Of a DNA stretch of 64,000 nt, positions 1 to 8,610 are shown in pieces (the first letter of the stretch is position 1; the number at the start of each line of letters is the position of its first letter). The notes beneath the pieces are model-generated. The model was not told the origin of the DNA. It saw only the letters and a program-made list of their open reading frames with translations, and ran no database searches. The position numbers and the translations under genes were made by a program. This stretch comes from Streptomyces smyrnaeus (lineage in GTDB: Bacteria > Actinomycetota > Actinomycetes > Streptomycetales > Streptomycetaceae): NCBI RefSeq assembly GCF_017676345.1, contig NZ_JAFFZM010000001.1:248001-312000 (forward strand), in the 5' to 3' direction.

Positions 1-25
1 CGCGCGCGGGCCCGCGGTACCCGTC

Positions 26-1387
26 GTGGTGACGGTGCTGCTGCTGTGCGTCCCGGCGGGCAGCGCCGGTCCGGGTGCACACCCCGGAGTGACCCCCGCG
101 GATGTGTGCTCGGGCGTGCTGGTGGTCTGGTGCGCGGTCCGGCTGCTGCGCCGCAGTCCCCCTCGGCGGGCGACCGGGCGGCCCGCGCCACGCGCCCTGA
201 CACCGCTCGCCGTGCTGGTGCTGGGCGCCCCCGCGGCGGCCTTCGCCGTGACGACCGCCGCCTCGGCCGACCCCGCGGCGAGCCTTCCGGGCTTCGTGCG
301 CTACCTCCAGCTGTTCGTCCTGGTCCCGGGTGCGGTGCTGCTGTCGCTGCGGGACGCGCGCGACGCCCGGCTGGTGTGCGGGGCGGTGGTGCTGCTGGCG
401 CTGATCGAGGGCGGCGTCGGCGTCGTGCAGGCCTGCACCGGTACCGGCGCCTCCTACCAGGGCGAGCACGTCCGCGCGGTGGGCACCTTCGGCGCGCTGG
501 ACGTGATGGGCATGGCGACGGCCGTCTCGTACGGGCTGGTGACGGCACTGGCGTGCGGGCTCAACCCGCCCCAGAGCACCGGCCGGTGGCTGCGCCCCTG
601 CGCGCTGGGCTGCGCCGTCGCGCTCGTCGTACCGCTGGCCCTCTCCTACAGCCGTGGCGCCTGGATCGCGACGGCGTCGGCGTGTCTGCTGCTGCTCGCG
701 CTGCGCGGTGCCCGTACGACGGTGTGCGCGCTGGCCGCCGTGCTGGCCACAGGTGTGGTGCTGGTGGGCGGGTTGGGCGTGGCGACCCAGGAGTTGACCC
801 AGCGGGCCCGCAGCATCACGGAGGTCTCCGACTCGCCGGACCGCTCCGTGACGGACCGGTACACCCTGTGGGGCGCGGCCGCGGACATCTGGCGGGAGTC
901 CCCCGCCACCGGTGTCGGCCCCAAGGGGTTCCCCGAGCACCGCGACTCGCATGCGGCGTTGGAGCTGTCGTCCGGCAGCGACACGGCGGGCGCGGGAGTG
1001 CCCTTCCAGCGGGAGCCGCTGCTGTCACCGCACAACATGTATCTGCTCGTCCTCAGCGAGCAGGGACTGGTGGGCACGGTGGCGCTCGTCGGCTCCTGGG
1101 GCGCGCTGCTGGTGTGCGGGCTGCGGCGGCTGCGGGAGGCCCGGCGCGACGGCTTCGCCCGGCGCGCGGTCGACTGCGGTGCGGTGGCCACCGGCCTGCT
1201 GGTGTGGCAGGGCGTGGACTTCCTGTACGGGGACATCGGCGGCCCTTCGACCGTGCTGACCGCACTGGTGCTGGGAGTGGCCGCCTGGTGGGCGCTGTCG
1301 CCGGACGCCGGGGCGGAGACGGCAGGGCGGCGCACCGCCCGGCGGCTCGCCTCCGTGCCGTCGCCGGACAGGAGCCCCGCCCGGTGA
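26..1387 (+). CDS. O-antigen ligase / Wzy-like polysaccharide polymerase, 5' end possibly truncated by window edge
   Basis: Polytopic membrane protein of at least 453 residues with about ten hydrophobic segments. It carries the Wzy_C/O-antigen ligase signature: SYSRGAW near residue 207, then a loop with GVGPKGF and the SPHNMYLLVLSEQGLVG stretch near residue 333. Such proteins polymerise or transfer lipid-linked glycans on the outer face of the membrane. The first possible start seen is the GTG at 26, but the frame stays open to the window edge, so the true N-terminus may lie upstream. It overlaps the flippase gene by GTGA and so heads a translationally coupled polysaccharide operon. Family assignment is firm, substrate unknown. 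Confidence 0.85.
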   Translation: MVTVLLLCVPAGSAGPGAHPGVTPADVCSGVLVVWCAVRLLRRSPPRRATGRPAPRALTPLAVLVLGAPAAAFAVTTAASADPAASLPGFVRYLQLFVLVPGAVLLSLRDARDARLVCGAVVLLALIEGGVGVVQACTGTGASYQGEHVRAVGTFGALDVMGMATAVSYGLVTALACGLNPPQSTGRWLRPCALGCAVALVVPLALSYSRGAWIATASACLLLLALRGARTTVCALAAVLATGVVLVGGLGVATQELTQRARSITEVSDSPDRSVTDRYTLWGAAADIWRESPATGVGPKGFPEHRDSHAALELSSGSDTAGAGVPFQREPLLSPHNMYLLVLSEQGLVGTVALVGSWGALLVCGLRRLREARRDGFARRAVDCGAVATGLLVWQGVDFLYGDIGGPSTVLTALVLGVAAWWALSPDAGAETAGRRTARRLASVPSPDRSPAR

Positions 1388-3135
1388 CCGGCCCCCGCCC
1401 CGCTCCCCTGCGACCGGTCCCTCCCCCGGCGGGCGGCCCGCCGACAGCGCCGGAGCGGCGACCGGAGTCCGCCCCGGGCAGGCAGCCGGAGCCCGCGCCG
1501 GGCAGGCAACCGGACGGCGCCGGCGAGGGGTCGACGCGGCTCGGCCGGTCCCTGGCCCGGGCCGCGGCCGTCACCGCCGGGCTGACGGCCGCCGGGTCGC
1601 TGTTCGGGCTGCTGCGGGACCAGGCCATCGCCCAGCTGTTCGGCGCGGACGCCGGCACCGACGCGTTCCTCGTCGCCTGGACCGTGCCCGAACTGGCCGC
1701 GACCCTGCTGATCGAGGACGCCATGGCACTGGTCCTCGTGCCCGCCTTCAGCCTCGCCCTCTCCCGCAGAGCGGCCGCAAGGGCCGGCGGGACGGAGGCG
1801 GACGGGACCGACCCCGTACGGGCGTTGGTGGCGGCCACGCTGCCCCGGCTGGCGCTGCTGCTGGCCTGCGCCGCCGGGCTGCTGGCGCTGAGCGCGCCGT
1901 ACGTCGTACGGGTGCTGGCGCCCGGCCTGCCCGACGCGGGCACCGCGGTCGACTGTCTGCGGCTGACCGCGCTGACCGTGCTGACCTTCGGCCTCGCCGG
2001 GTACCTCAGTGCGGCGCTGCGCGCGCACCGGCACTTCGTGGCGCCCGCCGCGATCTATCTCGCCTACAACACCGGGATCATCGCGGTGATGTTCGCCGGG
2101 CACGGCCTGTGGGGCGTACGGGCCGCCGCGCTCGGGGTCGCGGTGGGCGGGGTGCTGATGGTGCTCGTCCAGCTGCCCGCATCCGTGACCCGGCTCCGCG
2201 CCCGGACCGAGGGCGTCCTTCGGGCCCGGGCCGGGCGAGCCGCGCGTGCGGTACGCGAGCACGCGCGCACCGGCACGCTCGTCGGCTTCGGGGTGCTGGC
2301 GCCGGTCGCCACGTTCGCGGTGAGCCGGCAGGCGCAGGTGTTCTTCGAGCGCTTCGTGGCCTCCTCCCTGCCCGCCGGTGCCATCTCGCACCTCAACTAC
2401 GCGCAGAAGGTGGCCCAGTTGCCGATGGTGCTCTCCTTGATGGTGTGCACCGTCACGTTCCCCGTCGTGGCGCGTGCCATGGCCGACGGCGACGCCGCGG
2501 CGGCCCGGCGGCGGGTGGAGCGCGATCTGGCGCTGGCGGGGCTGGTGGTGCTCCTGGGCGCCGCGTACGTGGTCGCCTGCGCACCGCAGATCGTCGGGCT
2601 GCTCTTCGAGCGCGGCGCCTTCGAGGCGTCGGACACCGCGGCCACCGCCGCCGTGATGCGGGTCTACAGCTGCGGTCTGCTGGGGCACAGCATGGTCGGC
2701 GCGCTGGTCCGCCCGTTCTTCTCGGGGCCCCGCCCGCCCTGGTATCCGGCCGCGGCGATGGGCGCGGGGCTCGCCGTGACGGTGGGCGCCGGGGTGCCGG
2801 CGGCGGGTTGCTGGGGCGTCGGGGGCATCGCCGCGGCCAACGCCCTGGGCATCACCACCACCGCGGCGCTGCTGCTGCACGGGCTCGGAGCCCGGGTGGT
2901 GGCCATCGATGTGCCCCAGGTGGCGTCCGGGCTGCTGCGGCTGCTGGTGGCGGCAGGGACGGCCGCCGTCGCGGGCTGGGCCACCGCAGGGCTGTTCCCC
3001 GTGCTCCTGGCCGGTGCGGTCGTGGGAGGAGTCGTCGTACTGGTCACCTTCCTGGCCGTCGGACTGCTGGTGGGAGCGCCGGAGCTGCCGCACCTGTTCG
3101 CCACCGTCAAACGGAGGATCCAGCATGCCCGCTGA
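1384..3135 (+). CDS. MurJ/MviN-like lipid-linked saccharide flippase
   Basis: 583 residues: a Pro/Arg-rich cytoplasmic N-terminus of about 55 residues, then a MurJ core that begins with an amphipathic region and FGLLRDQAIAQLFG near residue 78, followed by about 14 membrane segments. The GTG start overlaps the preceding stop (GTGA); the open frame extends much further upstream but that part is only a shadow of the polymerase gene. MurJ family proteins flip lipid-linked sugars such as lipid II. Between a polymerase and a glycosyltransferase the likely cargo is the repeat unit of this exopolysaccharide rather than cell-wall lipid II. That cargo is an inference from context. Confidence 0.85.
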   Translation: MTGPRPAPLRPVPPPAGGPPTAPERRPESAPGRQPEPAPGRQPDGAGEGSTRLGRSLARAAAVTAGLTAAGSLFGLLRDQAIAQLFGADAGTDAFLVAWTVPELAATLLIEDAMALVLVPAFSLALSRRAAARAGGTEADGTDPVRALVAATLPRLALLLACAAGLLALSAPYVVRVLAPGLPDAGTAVDCLRLTALTVLTFGLAGYLSAALRAHRHFVAPAAIYLAYNTGIIAVMFAGHGLWGVRAAALGVAVGGVLMVLVQLPASVTRLRARTEGVLRARAGRAARAVREHARTGTLVGFGVLAPVATFAVSRQAQVFFERFVASSLPAGAISHLNYAQKVAQLPMVLSLMVCTVTFPVVARAMADGDAAAARRRVERDLALAGLVVLLGAAYVVACAPQIVGLLFERGAFEASDTAATAAVMRVYSCGLLGHSMVGALVRPFFSGPRPPWYPAAAMGAGLAVTVGAGVPAAGCWGVGGIAAANALGITTTAALLLHGLGARVVAIDVPQVASGLLRLLVAAGTAAVAGWATAGLFPVLLAGAVVGGVVVLVTFLAVGLLVGAPELPHLFATVKRRIQHAR

Positions 3136-3895
3136 GACCCGCGGCCGAGTCCCTTGGCTGCTGATGTACCACTCGGTCGCCGAGTGCGCCGACGACCCGT
3201 ACCGCATCACCGTCTCACCGGCACGGCTGGAGCGGCAGTTGCGCTGGCTGCGCGACCGGGGGCTGAGAGGGGTGAGTGCGGGGCAGCTGCTGCGGGCCCG
3301 CGCCGCCGGGCGGGACGGCGGACTGGTGGGGCTCACCTTCGACGACGGCTACGCCGACTTCCTGACCGCTGCCGTGCCGCTGCTGCACCGCTACGGGTGC
3401 ACCGCGACCGCCTTCGTGCTGCCCGGACGGCTCGGCGGCGACAACGCCTGGGACGAACTCGGCCCGCGCAAACGGCTGCTGGACGCCGACGGCATCCGGG
3501 CGCTGGCCGCGGCGGGTATGGAGGTCGGCTCGCACGGACTGCTCCACACCGATCTGACCAAGGCCGACGACACCACCCTGGAGCGCGAGACGGCGCACAG
3601 CCGCACGCTGCTGGCACAGCTCACCGGAACGGCACCAGCCGGGTTCTGCTATCCGTACGGGACGCTCGACAGCAGGGCCGTCGACGCGGTGCGCGCTGCC
3701 GGTTACACATACGCCTGCGCCATCGACCCCGGCCCGCTCACCGGGATGCACGCGCTGCCGCGTGCCCACATCGGGGCGCGGGACACCTCCGTGCGGCTGT
3801 ATCTGAAGAAGGTGCTGCATCCGCTGCGCCGCAGGCCGCTGCCCCACCCGCCGGCGCCCGGAGAGTCGGCCCTGGTGGACGGGGTGCGCCGATGA
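3125..3895 (+). CDS. Polysaccharide deacetylase (NodB-type carbohydrate esterase 4)
   Basis: 256 residues. The NodB motif LTFDDGYADF lies near residues 70-78 (catalytic base and metal Asp) and the metal-binding SHGLLHTDL lies near residue 136, with a CYPYG motif further on. No signal peptide or membrane segment is visible, so it may act on lipid-linked precursors at the inner face, or be membrane-associated through partners. It probably removes N-acetyl groups from an amino sugar in the polymer. The ATG at 3125 overlaps the flippase gene by 11 bp. The longer open frame from 2909 was rejected because it only mirrors the flippase. Confidence 0.85.
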   Translation: MPAETRGRVPWLLMYHSVAECADDPYRITVSPARLERQLRWLRDRGLRGVSAGQLLRARAAGRDGGLVGLTFDDGYADFLTAAVPLLHRYGCTATAFVLPGRLGGDNAWDELGPRKRLLDADGIRALAAAGMEVGSHGLLHTDLTKADDTTLERETAHSRTLLAQLTGTAPAGFCYPYGTLDSRAVDAVRAAGYTYACAIDPGPLTGMHALPRAHIGARDTSVRLYLKKVLHPLRRRPLPHPPAPGESALVDGVRR

Positions 3896-5109
3896 GGGTG
3901 CTGCACATCATCACCGGGCTCGGCGTCGGCGGCGCGGAGGAGCAACTGCGGTCGCTGCTGCGCCACTTGCCCGCCCACTCCGTACACGGCGAGGTCGTCA
4001 CCCTCACCACGCCGGGCGCCGTGGCCGAGGGCATCCGCGCCGACGGCACCCGGGTGACCCATCTGGGCATGGCGGGCAACCGCGACCTGTCGGCACTGCC
4101 CCGGCTGGTGCGGCTGGTGCGCGCGGGCGGCTACGACCTGGTGCACACCCATCTGTACCGGGCCTGCGTCTACGGCAGGATCGCCGCGCGGCTGGCCGGG
4201 GTGCGCACGGTGGTGGCCACCGAGCACTCGCTGGGCGAGCACCTGCTGGAGGGCCGGCCCCTCACCCCCGCGGTCCGCGCTCTGCAGCTGGCCACCGAGC
4301 GGCTCGGCACCACGACCGTCGCCGTATCCGGCACGGTCGCCGACCGGCTGCGCCGCTGGGGTGTCCCCGAGGCGCGGCTGTGCACGGTGCCCAACGGCAT
4401 CGACGCCGCCCGCTTCCGCTTCGACCCCGCCGTCCGCGACGCCGTACGGCAACGGCTGGGCCTGACGCCCGGCGCCTTCGTGGTGGCCGGGGTCGGCCGG
4501 CTGGTCGCGGGCAAACGCTTCGACACGCTGATCGACGCCGTCGCCGAGGTGCCCGGCGCGCGGTTGCTGCTGGCGGGTGACGGCCCCGAGCGCCCCGCGC
4601 TGCGCGCCCGCGCCGCCGCACTGGGCGTGGCGGACCGGGTGCTGCTGCTGGGGGCGTGCGCGGGCGGACTCGGAGGCGGCCCCGACCGCACCGCGGAAGC
4701 GCCGGATGTGCCCGGGGTGCTGGCAGCCGCCGATGTGTTCGTGTCGCCGTCCGAGGAGGAGTCCTTCGGGCTGGCCGCACTCGAAGCGCTCGCCGCCGGG
4801 CTGCCGGTGCTGTACGCGGCCTGCCCGGCGATCGAGGAACTGCCGCCCGAACAGGCCCCGGGCGCACGCCGGTTCGCGGGCCCTTCCGGGCAGGCGGACG
4901 CGTTGCGGGCGGTGCGGGCTGCCGGACCGCCGCGGCTGCCGGTTCCCCCCGTGGTCCACCGCTACGACATCGTCCACTGCGCGGAGCGGCTGGCGCGGGT
5001 GTACCGCACGGCGCTCGGCACCCGCCCGCGCGGCACCGGGCCCGGCCCGAGGGCCGCAGGCGCTGTGCCGTCGCCCTCAGCCCATGACAGTCCCCTGACA
5101 TCGAGGTGA
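3892..5109 (+). CDS. Family 4 glycosyltransferase
   Basis: 405 residues, GT-B fold. The N-terminal donor-side motif GLGVGGAEEQL is at residues 10-20, the linker-strand GVGRLVAGKRF near 200, and the E-x7-E motif of GT4 enzymes in EESFGLAALEALAAGLPV near 289-306. It is expected to add sugars from a nucleotide donor to the growing lipid-linked unit at the cytoplasmic face. The ATG at 3892 overlaps the deacetylase stop (ATGA). It is the only glycosyltransferase in the visible part of the locus, so further transferases or the initiating phosphoglycosyltransferase must lie upstream of the window or elsewhere. Confidence 0.88.
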   Translation: MRVLHIITGLGVGGAEEQLRSLLRHLPAHSVHGEVVTLTTPGAVAEGIRADGTRVTHLGMAGNRDLSALPRLVRLVRAGGYDLVHTHLYRACVYGRIAARLAGVRTVVATEHSLGEHLLEGRPLTPAVRALQLATERLGTTTVAVSGTVADRLRRWGVPEARLCTVPNGIDAARFRFDPAVRDAVRQRLGLTPGAFVVAGVGRLVAGKRFDTLIDAVAEVPGARLLLAGDGPERPALRARAAALGVADRVLLLGACAGGLGGGPDRTAEAPDVPGVLAAADVFVSPSEEESFGLAALEALAAGLPVLYAACPAIEELPPEQAPGARRFAGPSGQADALRAVRAAGPPRLPVPPVVHRYDIVHCAERLARVYRTALGTRPRGTGPGPRAAGAVPSPSAHDSPLTSR

Positions 5110-5114
5110 GTTCC

Positions 5115-5924
5115 ATGTCCAAGGCCGCACCGGGAAAGGCGGCACCGGCCTTCGAGCACACGACGGCCCGCCGCAGCGCGCGGACCTCCCCGAGCGCGGA
5201 TCAGGAGGCCGCCACCGGCACGGTGCCGGCTCCCGCCCCGACATCGACATCGGCAGCGGCAGCGGCACGCGGAGCGCGCCGGGTGCCCGGGTGGTGGCCG
5301 CTGCCGCTGTGCGCGGTGCTGGGCGCGCTCGGCGGGGCGGGGTACGCGACCGTCGCGGAGCCCCGGTACGAGGCCACCAGCTACGTCCTCGTCTCCCCCG
5401 GACCGCGCGCCGAGGCGGCGTCGGCGCTCGGCTATGCGCAGGCGTACGGGAAGATCGCCACGGACGCGTTCGTGCTGGGCGCTGCCGAGACCCGCGCAGG
5501 GCTGCCGCGCGGGGCGCTCAGATCCCGGGTGCGCGCGGGCGCCTCACCCGACGCGCCGATGGTGCGGATCACCGGCAGCGCGCCTCGGGCCCAGGACGCG
5601 GCCGACTACGCCGACGCCGTCGCCCGCGCCCTCACCGGCACGGCGCACAAGTCGGCCGAGAAGACCGGCGTCCGGCTGACCGTCGTCTCGCGCGCCGCTC
5701 CCTCCCAGGGGCCGGTGTCCCCCTCGCTGCCGATCGCGGTGGCGGTGGGGGTGAGCGCCGGTGGACTGCTCGGTGGGCTGGCGCTGCTGGCACGCCCGCA
5801 GCGGCGCGCGGCGACCGCCGCGGCAGCGGTGCCGGTACCCGCTTCCGGTGACGGGGCGGCGGCGACGGCCGACCGCCCGGCGCAGGCGGGGCCGCGGACG
5901 GCCGAGTTGGAGGACGCCCGATGA
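5115..5924 (+). CDS. Wzz-like chain-length / capsular polysaccharide co-polymerase protein
   Basis: About 269 residues with the layout of a Wzz-type protein: low-complexity N-terminus, a first membrane segment near residues 55-75 (WWPLPLCAVLGALGGAGYAT), an extracytoplasmic domain beginning EPRYEATSYVLVSPG, a second membrane segment near residue 200, and a short tail without a tyrosine-kinase domain. It should set polymer length together with the polymerase. A GTG at 5106 overlaps the glycosyltransferase stop (GTGA), but the ATG at 5115 is better placed behind GAGGTGAG, so that start was chosen. The next gene overlaps its stop. Confidence 0.75.
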   Translation: MSKAAPGKAAPAFEHTTARRSARTSPSADQEAATGTVPAPAPTSTSAAAAARGARRVPGWWPLPLCAVLGALGGAGYATVAEPRYEATSYVLVSPGPRAEAASALGYAQAYGKIATDAFVLGAAETRAGLPRGALRSRVRAGASPDAPMVRITGSAPRAQDAADYADAVARALTGTAHKSAEKTGVRLTVVSRAAPSQGPVSPSLPIAVAVGVSAGGLLGGLALLARPQRRAATAAAAVPVPASGDGAAATADRPAQAGPRTAELEDAR

Positions 5925-7150
5925 CATCGCCGCTGCCGCCGTCCACCCGCCGCAGGCTCGCCGGCCCCGTCCTGTCGCCGTGGCGCGGCGGGCAGGGGGA
6001 CGCCTGCGGGCAGCCGCCCGTCCGGCTGACCGCGACACTGTGCCGCGCCGAGGAGCAGTTCGCCGCACTGGCCGCCGACTGGGAGGCGCTGCGCTCCCGC
6101 AACCGGTCCGCGACCCCGTTCCAGAGCCACGCCTGGCTGTGGTCGTGGTGGATGTCCTACGGGCGCCGGGGCAGGTTGCGCCTCGTCCTGGTCCGGGAGA
6201 ACGGTCGGCTGGTCGCCGCCGCCCCGCTGATGCTCGTGCACCGGCCGCTGCCCACGCTGGTCGGTCTCGGCGGCTCCATCTCCGACTACCAGGACGTACT
6301 GCTGGACGACAGCTGCCCGCGGGCGGCCGGTGCGCTGGCGCGAGCCCTCCACACGGCCTCGCGCAGCGCCGTGCTAGATCTGCGTCAGGTGCGTCCCGGC
6401 GGCGCCGCCGAACGGCTCTACGCGGCCTGGCCGGGGGTCAGCAGATGTCTGGCCGACTCGGTCTGCCTGGAGCTGCCCGGCATCCCCATGGACGAGATGC
6501 TGTCCCGTCTGGCACCCGCCGGGGCCAAACGCACCCGGCGCAAGCTGCGCCGGATCGACGAGCTCGGCATCGAGGCCTACGAGGTGCCGGCCGAGCGGGT
6601 GCCCGAGGCGGTGCGGACCATGCTGCGGCTGCACGAGCGGCAGTGGCGCGGCCGGGGGGTCACCCCCGAGCATCTGCGTTCCCGTTTCGCGGCTCATCTG
6701 GTGCGCGCCACGGCGGCGCTGGTGGCCGGTGGGGACGCCACGGTGACCGAGTACCGGATCGGCGGCCGGGTCGCCGCCTGCGATGTCGCCTTCACCTCGC
6801 CCGACCTGGTGTGCGGCTATCTGTACGGGGCCGACCCCGGGCTGCGTGCGCAGCGGGTGGACATCGCCACCATGCTGCTGCGGCACGACGCCCACTACGC
6901 GGCCGCCACCGGGCGGGGCACGCTGAGTCTGCTGCGCGGTACCGAGCCGTACAAGCTGCGCTGGCGTCCGGTGACCGCCGTCAACCGGCGCTATCTGCTG
7001 GCACGTCGGGAGCTGGCCCCCGCGCTGGGGCTGCTCGCCGCGCAGGCGGCGGCCCGCGACCTGGTGGCGGGCGCGCTGCGCGAGCGGCCGGGCACCGCCG
7101 CCGTCCGTACGCTGCTGGGCCGGGCGACCGGTGTGCGGGCACCGCGGTGA
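5921..7150 (+). CDS. FemAB/CelD-like GNAT acyltransferase
   Basis: 409 residues. The middle and C-terminal halves resemble the Acetyltransf_6 domain found in CelD/BcsL and FemAB-like proteins: TPFQSHAWLWSWW near residue 66, then a stretch such as ACDVAFTSPDLVCGYLYGADPGL near residue 287. Members transfer acyl or aminoacyl groups to polysaccharides or peptidoglycan-type acceptors. It is the last gene of the six-gene coupled operon (ATGA overlap with the Wzz-like gene). The substituent it adds is not known; the ATP-grasp enzyme further on could supply an activated amino acid or amide, which is speculation. Confidence 0.75.
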   Translation: MTSPLPPSTRRRLAGPVLSPWRGGQGDACGQPPVRLTATLCRAEEQFAALAADWEALRSRNRSATPFQSHAWLWSWWMSYGRRGRLRLVLVRENGRLVAAAPLMLVHRPLPTLVGLGGSISDYQDVLLDDSCPRAAGALARALHTASRSAVLDLRQVRPGGAAERLYAAWPGVSRCLADSVCLELPGIPMDEMLSRLAPAGAKRTRRKLRRIDELGIEAYEVPAERVPEAVRTMLRLHERQWRGRGVTPEHLRSRFAAHLVRATAALVAGGDATVTEYRIGGRVAACDVAFTSPDLVCGYLYGADPGLRAQRVDIATMLLRHDAHYAAATGRGTLSLLRGTEPYKLRWRPVTAVNRRYLLARRELAPALGLLAAQAAARDLVAGALRERPGTAAVRTLLGRATGVRAPR

Positions 7151-7178
7151 CGGCGTGAGCGCGGCACGGCGCCGGGCC

Positions 7179-7202
7179 CGGCCGCGGGTCAGGACCCGGC
7201 CG
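7179..7202. terminator. Hairpin between convergent genes
   Basis: Inverted repeat CGGCC-(GC)-GGGTC, loop AG, GACCCGGCCG, lying between the end of the GNAT gene and the end of the opposed GH26-like gene. It is a plausible bidirectional terminator, with no U-run, as is common in high-GC actinomycetes. Confidence 0.45.
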
Positions 7203-7241
7203 GGGTGCCGGGAGCAGCGGTGCGCCCGGGCGGGACGGCGG

Positions 7242-8438
7242 CTAACCGGCCCACAGGCGCAGCCAGTCGAGGCGTACGCAGTGGCCGCCGACGTTCCAGC
7301 ACCGTTCCCACCAGGGCCGGGGCGGCGTCGCGGGCGGCCGGCTCGGTCGCCCCGGCCGGGGCTGCTCGGACTGCCGGGGCGGTTTCGGCGGTCGCGGCTC
7401 GGCGAACAGCGCCATCCGGTAGGTGGCCGAGGAGGTCGGGTTCCGGTGGCAGCGCCACACACCGTGCGGGCAGTAGTCGCTGATCGTCTGGTAGAGCGGC
7501 TTGTACCGGCCCATCCAGGCGAGCATCCCGCGGACGTACTCCGCGTTGTCCCCGTTGCGGAAGAGCCCCCATTCCGGGTACGAGACGGGCTTGCGGTGCC
7601 GGGCTGCGAACTCGATGTGCGCCCGCAGCCCGTACGGTTCGCGCACCTGCTCCTCGAAGGGCATCCCGGCGGGCTGGTCGTAGGCGTCCATGCCGAGCAC
7701 GTCGACCACGTCGTCGCCCGGGTAGCAGCGGGGCCAGGGGATCGCGTCCCGGCCCCGGCTGGGCGCGAAGTCGAAGCGGAACCGCTGGCCCGGCACGGAG
7801 CGCATGGTGGTCACGATGCGGCGCCAGTAGGCCTTCCACGCCGCTGGGTCGGGACCGCAGCGGTGCGTGTAGGTGGTGCCGTTCATCTCCCAGCCGAGCA
7901 CCAGGACGGTGTCCGCGAGCCGCTGCCGTACCAGCCGCTTGGCCAGTGTGCGGTAGTGGCCGTCGAAGTGACCGGCCGCGCCCTGGCGCAGCAGCGCGCG
8001 TACCCGCCGATCCGGCAGCCGGGCCTCGTTGCGGGCCGCCATCGGCACGTTCAGCACCAGCAGCCGGTCCCGGTCCGCACGCCGCCAGCGCGCCCACGGC
8101 TCCAGGAAGCCGGGGTCGCCCTCGATGTCGGACCACAGGCGGCCGGGCAGGTAGGTGTGTCCGGCTCGCAGCCGGGTGCCGCCCAGCCAGCGCTCCATAC
8201 CGCGGATACGGCGCACGCCCTCGTCGCCGGAGCCGAGGAAGGCGCCCACCAAGGGATCGGCGGAGGCGACAGGTGCGGCGGAGGCGGACAGCGGTGGTGT
8301 GCCCTCGGGGTGCTCCCCGCGGCCGGAGCCGGAGCCCGGCGCGCCGCCCGGCAGCACGGTGCAGGACGCCAGCAGCCCCGCGGTGACGGCTCCCCCGCAC
8401 AGGATCACCCTGATCCGCTCGCGTCTGTGGGTCCGCAT
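7242..8438 (-). CDS. GH26-like glycoside hydrolase, predicted lipoprotein
   Basis: 398 residues. The N-terminus is a lipoprotein signal with lipobox LAS-C26. The catalytic domain has the GH26 pair: an acid/base Glu in LGWEMNGT and a nucleophile Glu in SYPEWGLF, with FDFAPSRG and DVLGMDAYD strands between. GH26 enzymes cut beta-mannans and related beta-glycans. Encoded opposite to and inside a polysaccharide synthesis locus, it may trim or release the polymer at the cell surface, as EPS hydrolases often do. The Met at 8438 is chosen because the signal peptide starts there; the open frame upstream (to 8951) is an Arg/Thr-rich non-coding repeat and a shadow of the next gene. Confidence 0.75.
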   Translation of the reverse strand: MRTHRRERIRVILCGGAVTAGLLASCTVLPGGAPGSGSGRGEHPEGTPPLSASAAPVASADPLVGAFLGSGDEGVRRIRGMERWLGGTRLRAGHTYLPGRLWSDIEGDPGFLEPWARWRRADRDRLLVLNVPMAARNEARLPDRRVRALLRQGAAGHFDGHYRTLAKRLVRQRLADTVLVLGWEMNGTTYTHRCGPDPAAWKAYWRRIVTTMRSVPGQRFRFDFAPSRGRDAIPWPRCYPGDDVVDVLGMDAYDQPAGMPFEEQVREPYGLRAHIEFAARHRKPVSYPEWGLFRNGDNAEYVRGMLAWMGRYKPLYQTISDYCPHGVWRCHRNPTSSATYRMALFAEPRPPKPPRQSEQPRPGRPSRPPATPPRPWWERCWNVGGHCVRLDWLRLWAG

Positions 8439-8455
8439 GGCTCCTCCTGGTCGCC

Positions 8456-8520
8456 CCCGGGCCGTCGTGCGCCCGCGGACCGTCGTCCGCTCCCGGGCCG
8501 TCGTCCGCGCCCGGGCCCTG
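8456..8520. repeat. 18-bp tandem repeat in divergent promoter region
   Basis: Three and a half copies of an 18-bp unit with core CCGTCGT (cores at 8462, 8480 and 8498) and CCCGGGC flanks, placed between the divergent GH26-like and ATP-grasp genes. Confidence 0.7.
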
Positions 8521-8610
8521 ATCCGGTCGGCTGCCGGTCCGGATACCTGATGATCCGTCAGCGGAATTGTCGCCCCACCCGCCTGCCCCACGCCTGAAGG
8601 ACATGCCCCC

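Noticed and set aside
46..1383. N-terminal extension of the flippase frame
   Set aside because: The translation is Arg/Gly/Ala-rich low complexity and out of frame with the polymerase, whose membrane segments and motifs are clear. The GTG at 1384 with GTGA overlap is the real start.
646..3336. 896-residue minus-strand frame
   Set aside because: Antisense to the polymerase and flippase; composition is shadow-like (Gly/Arg/Gln/Pro) with no recognised motif.
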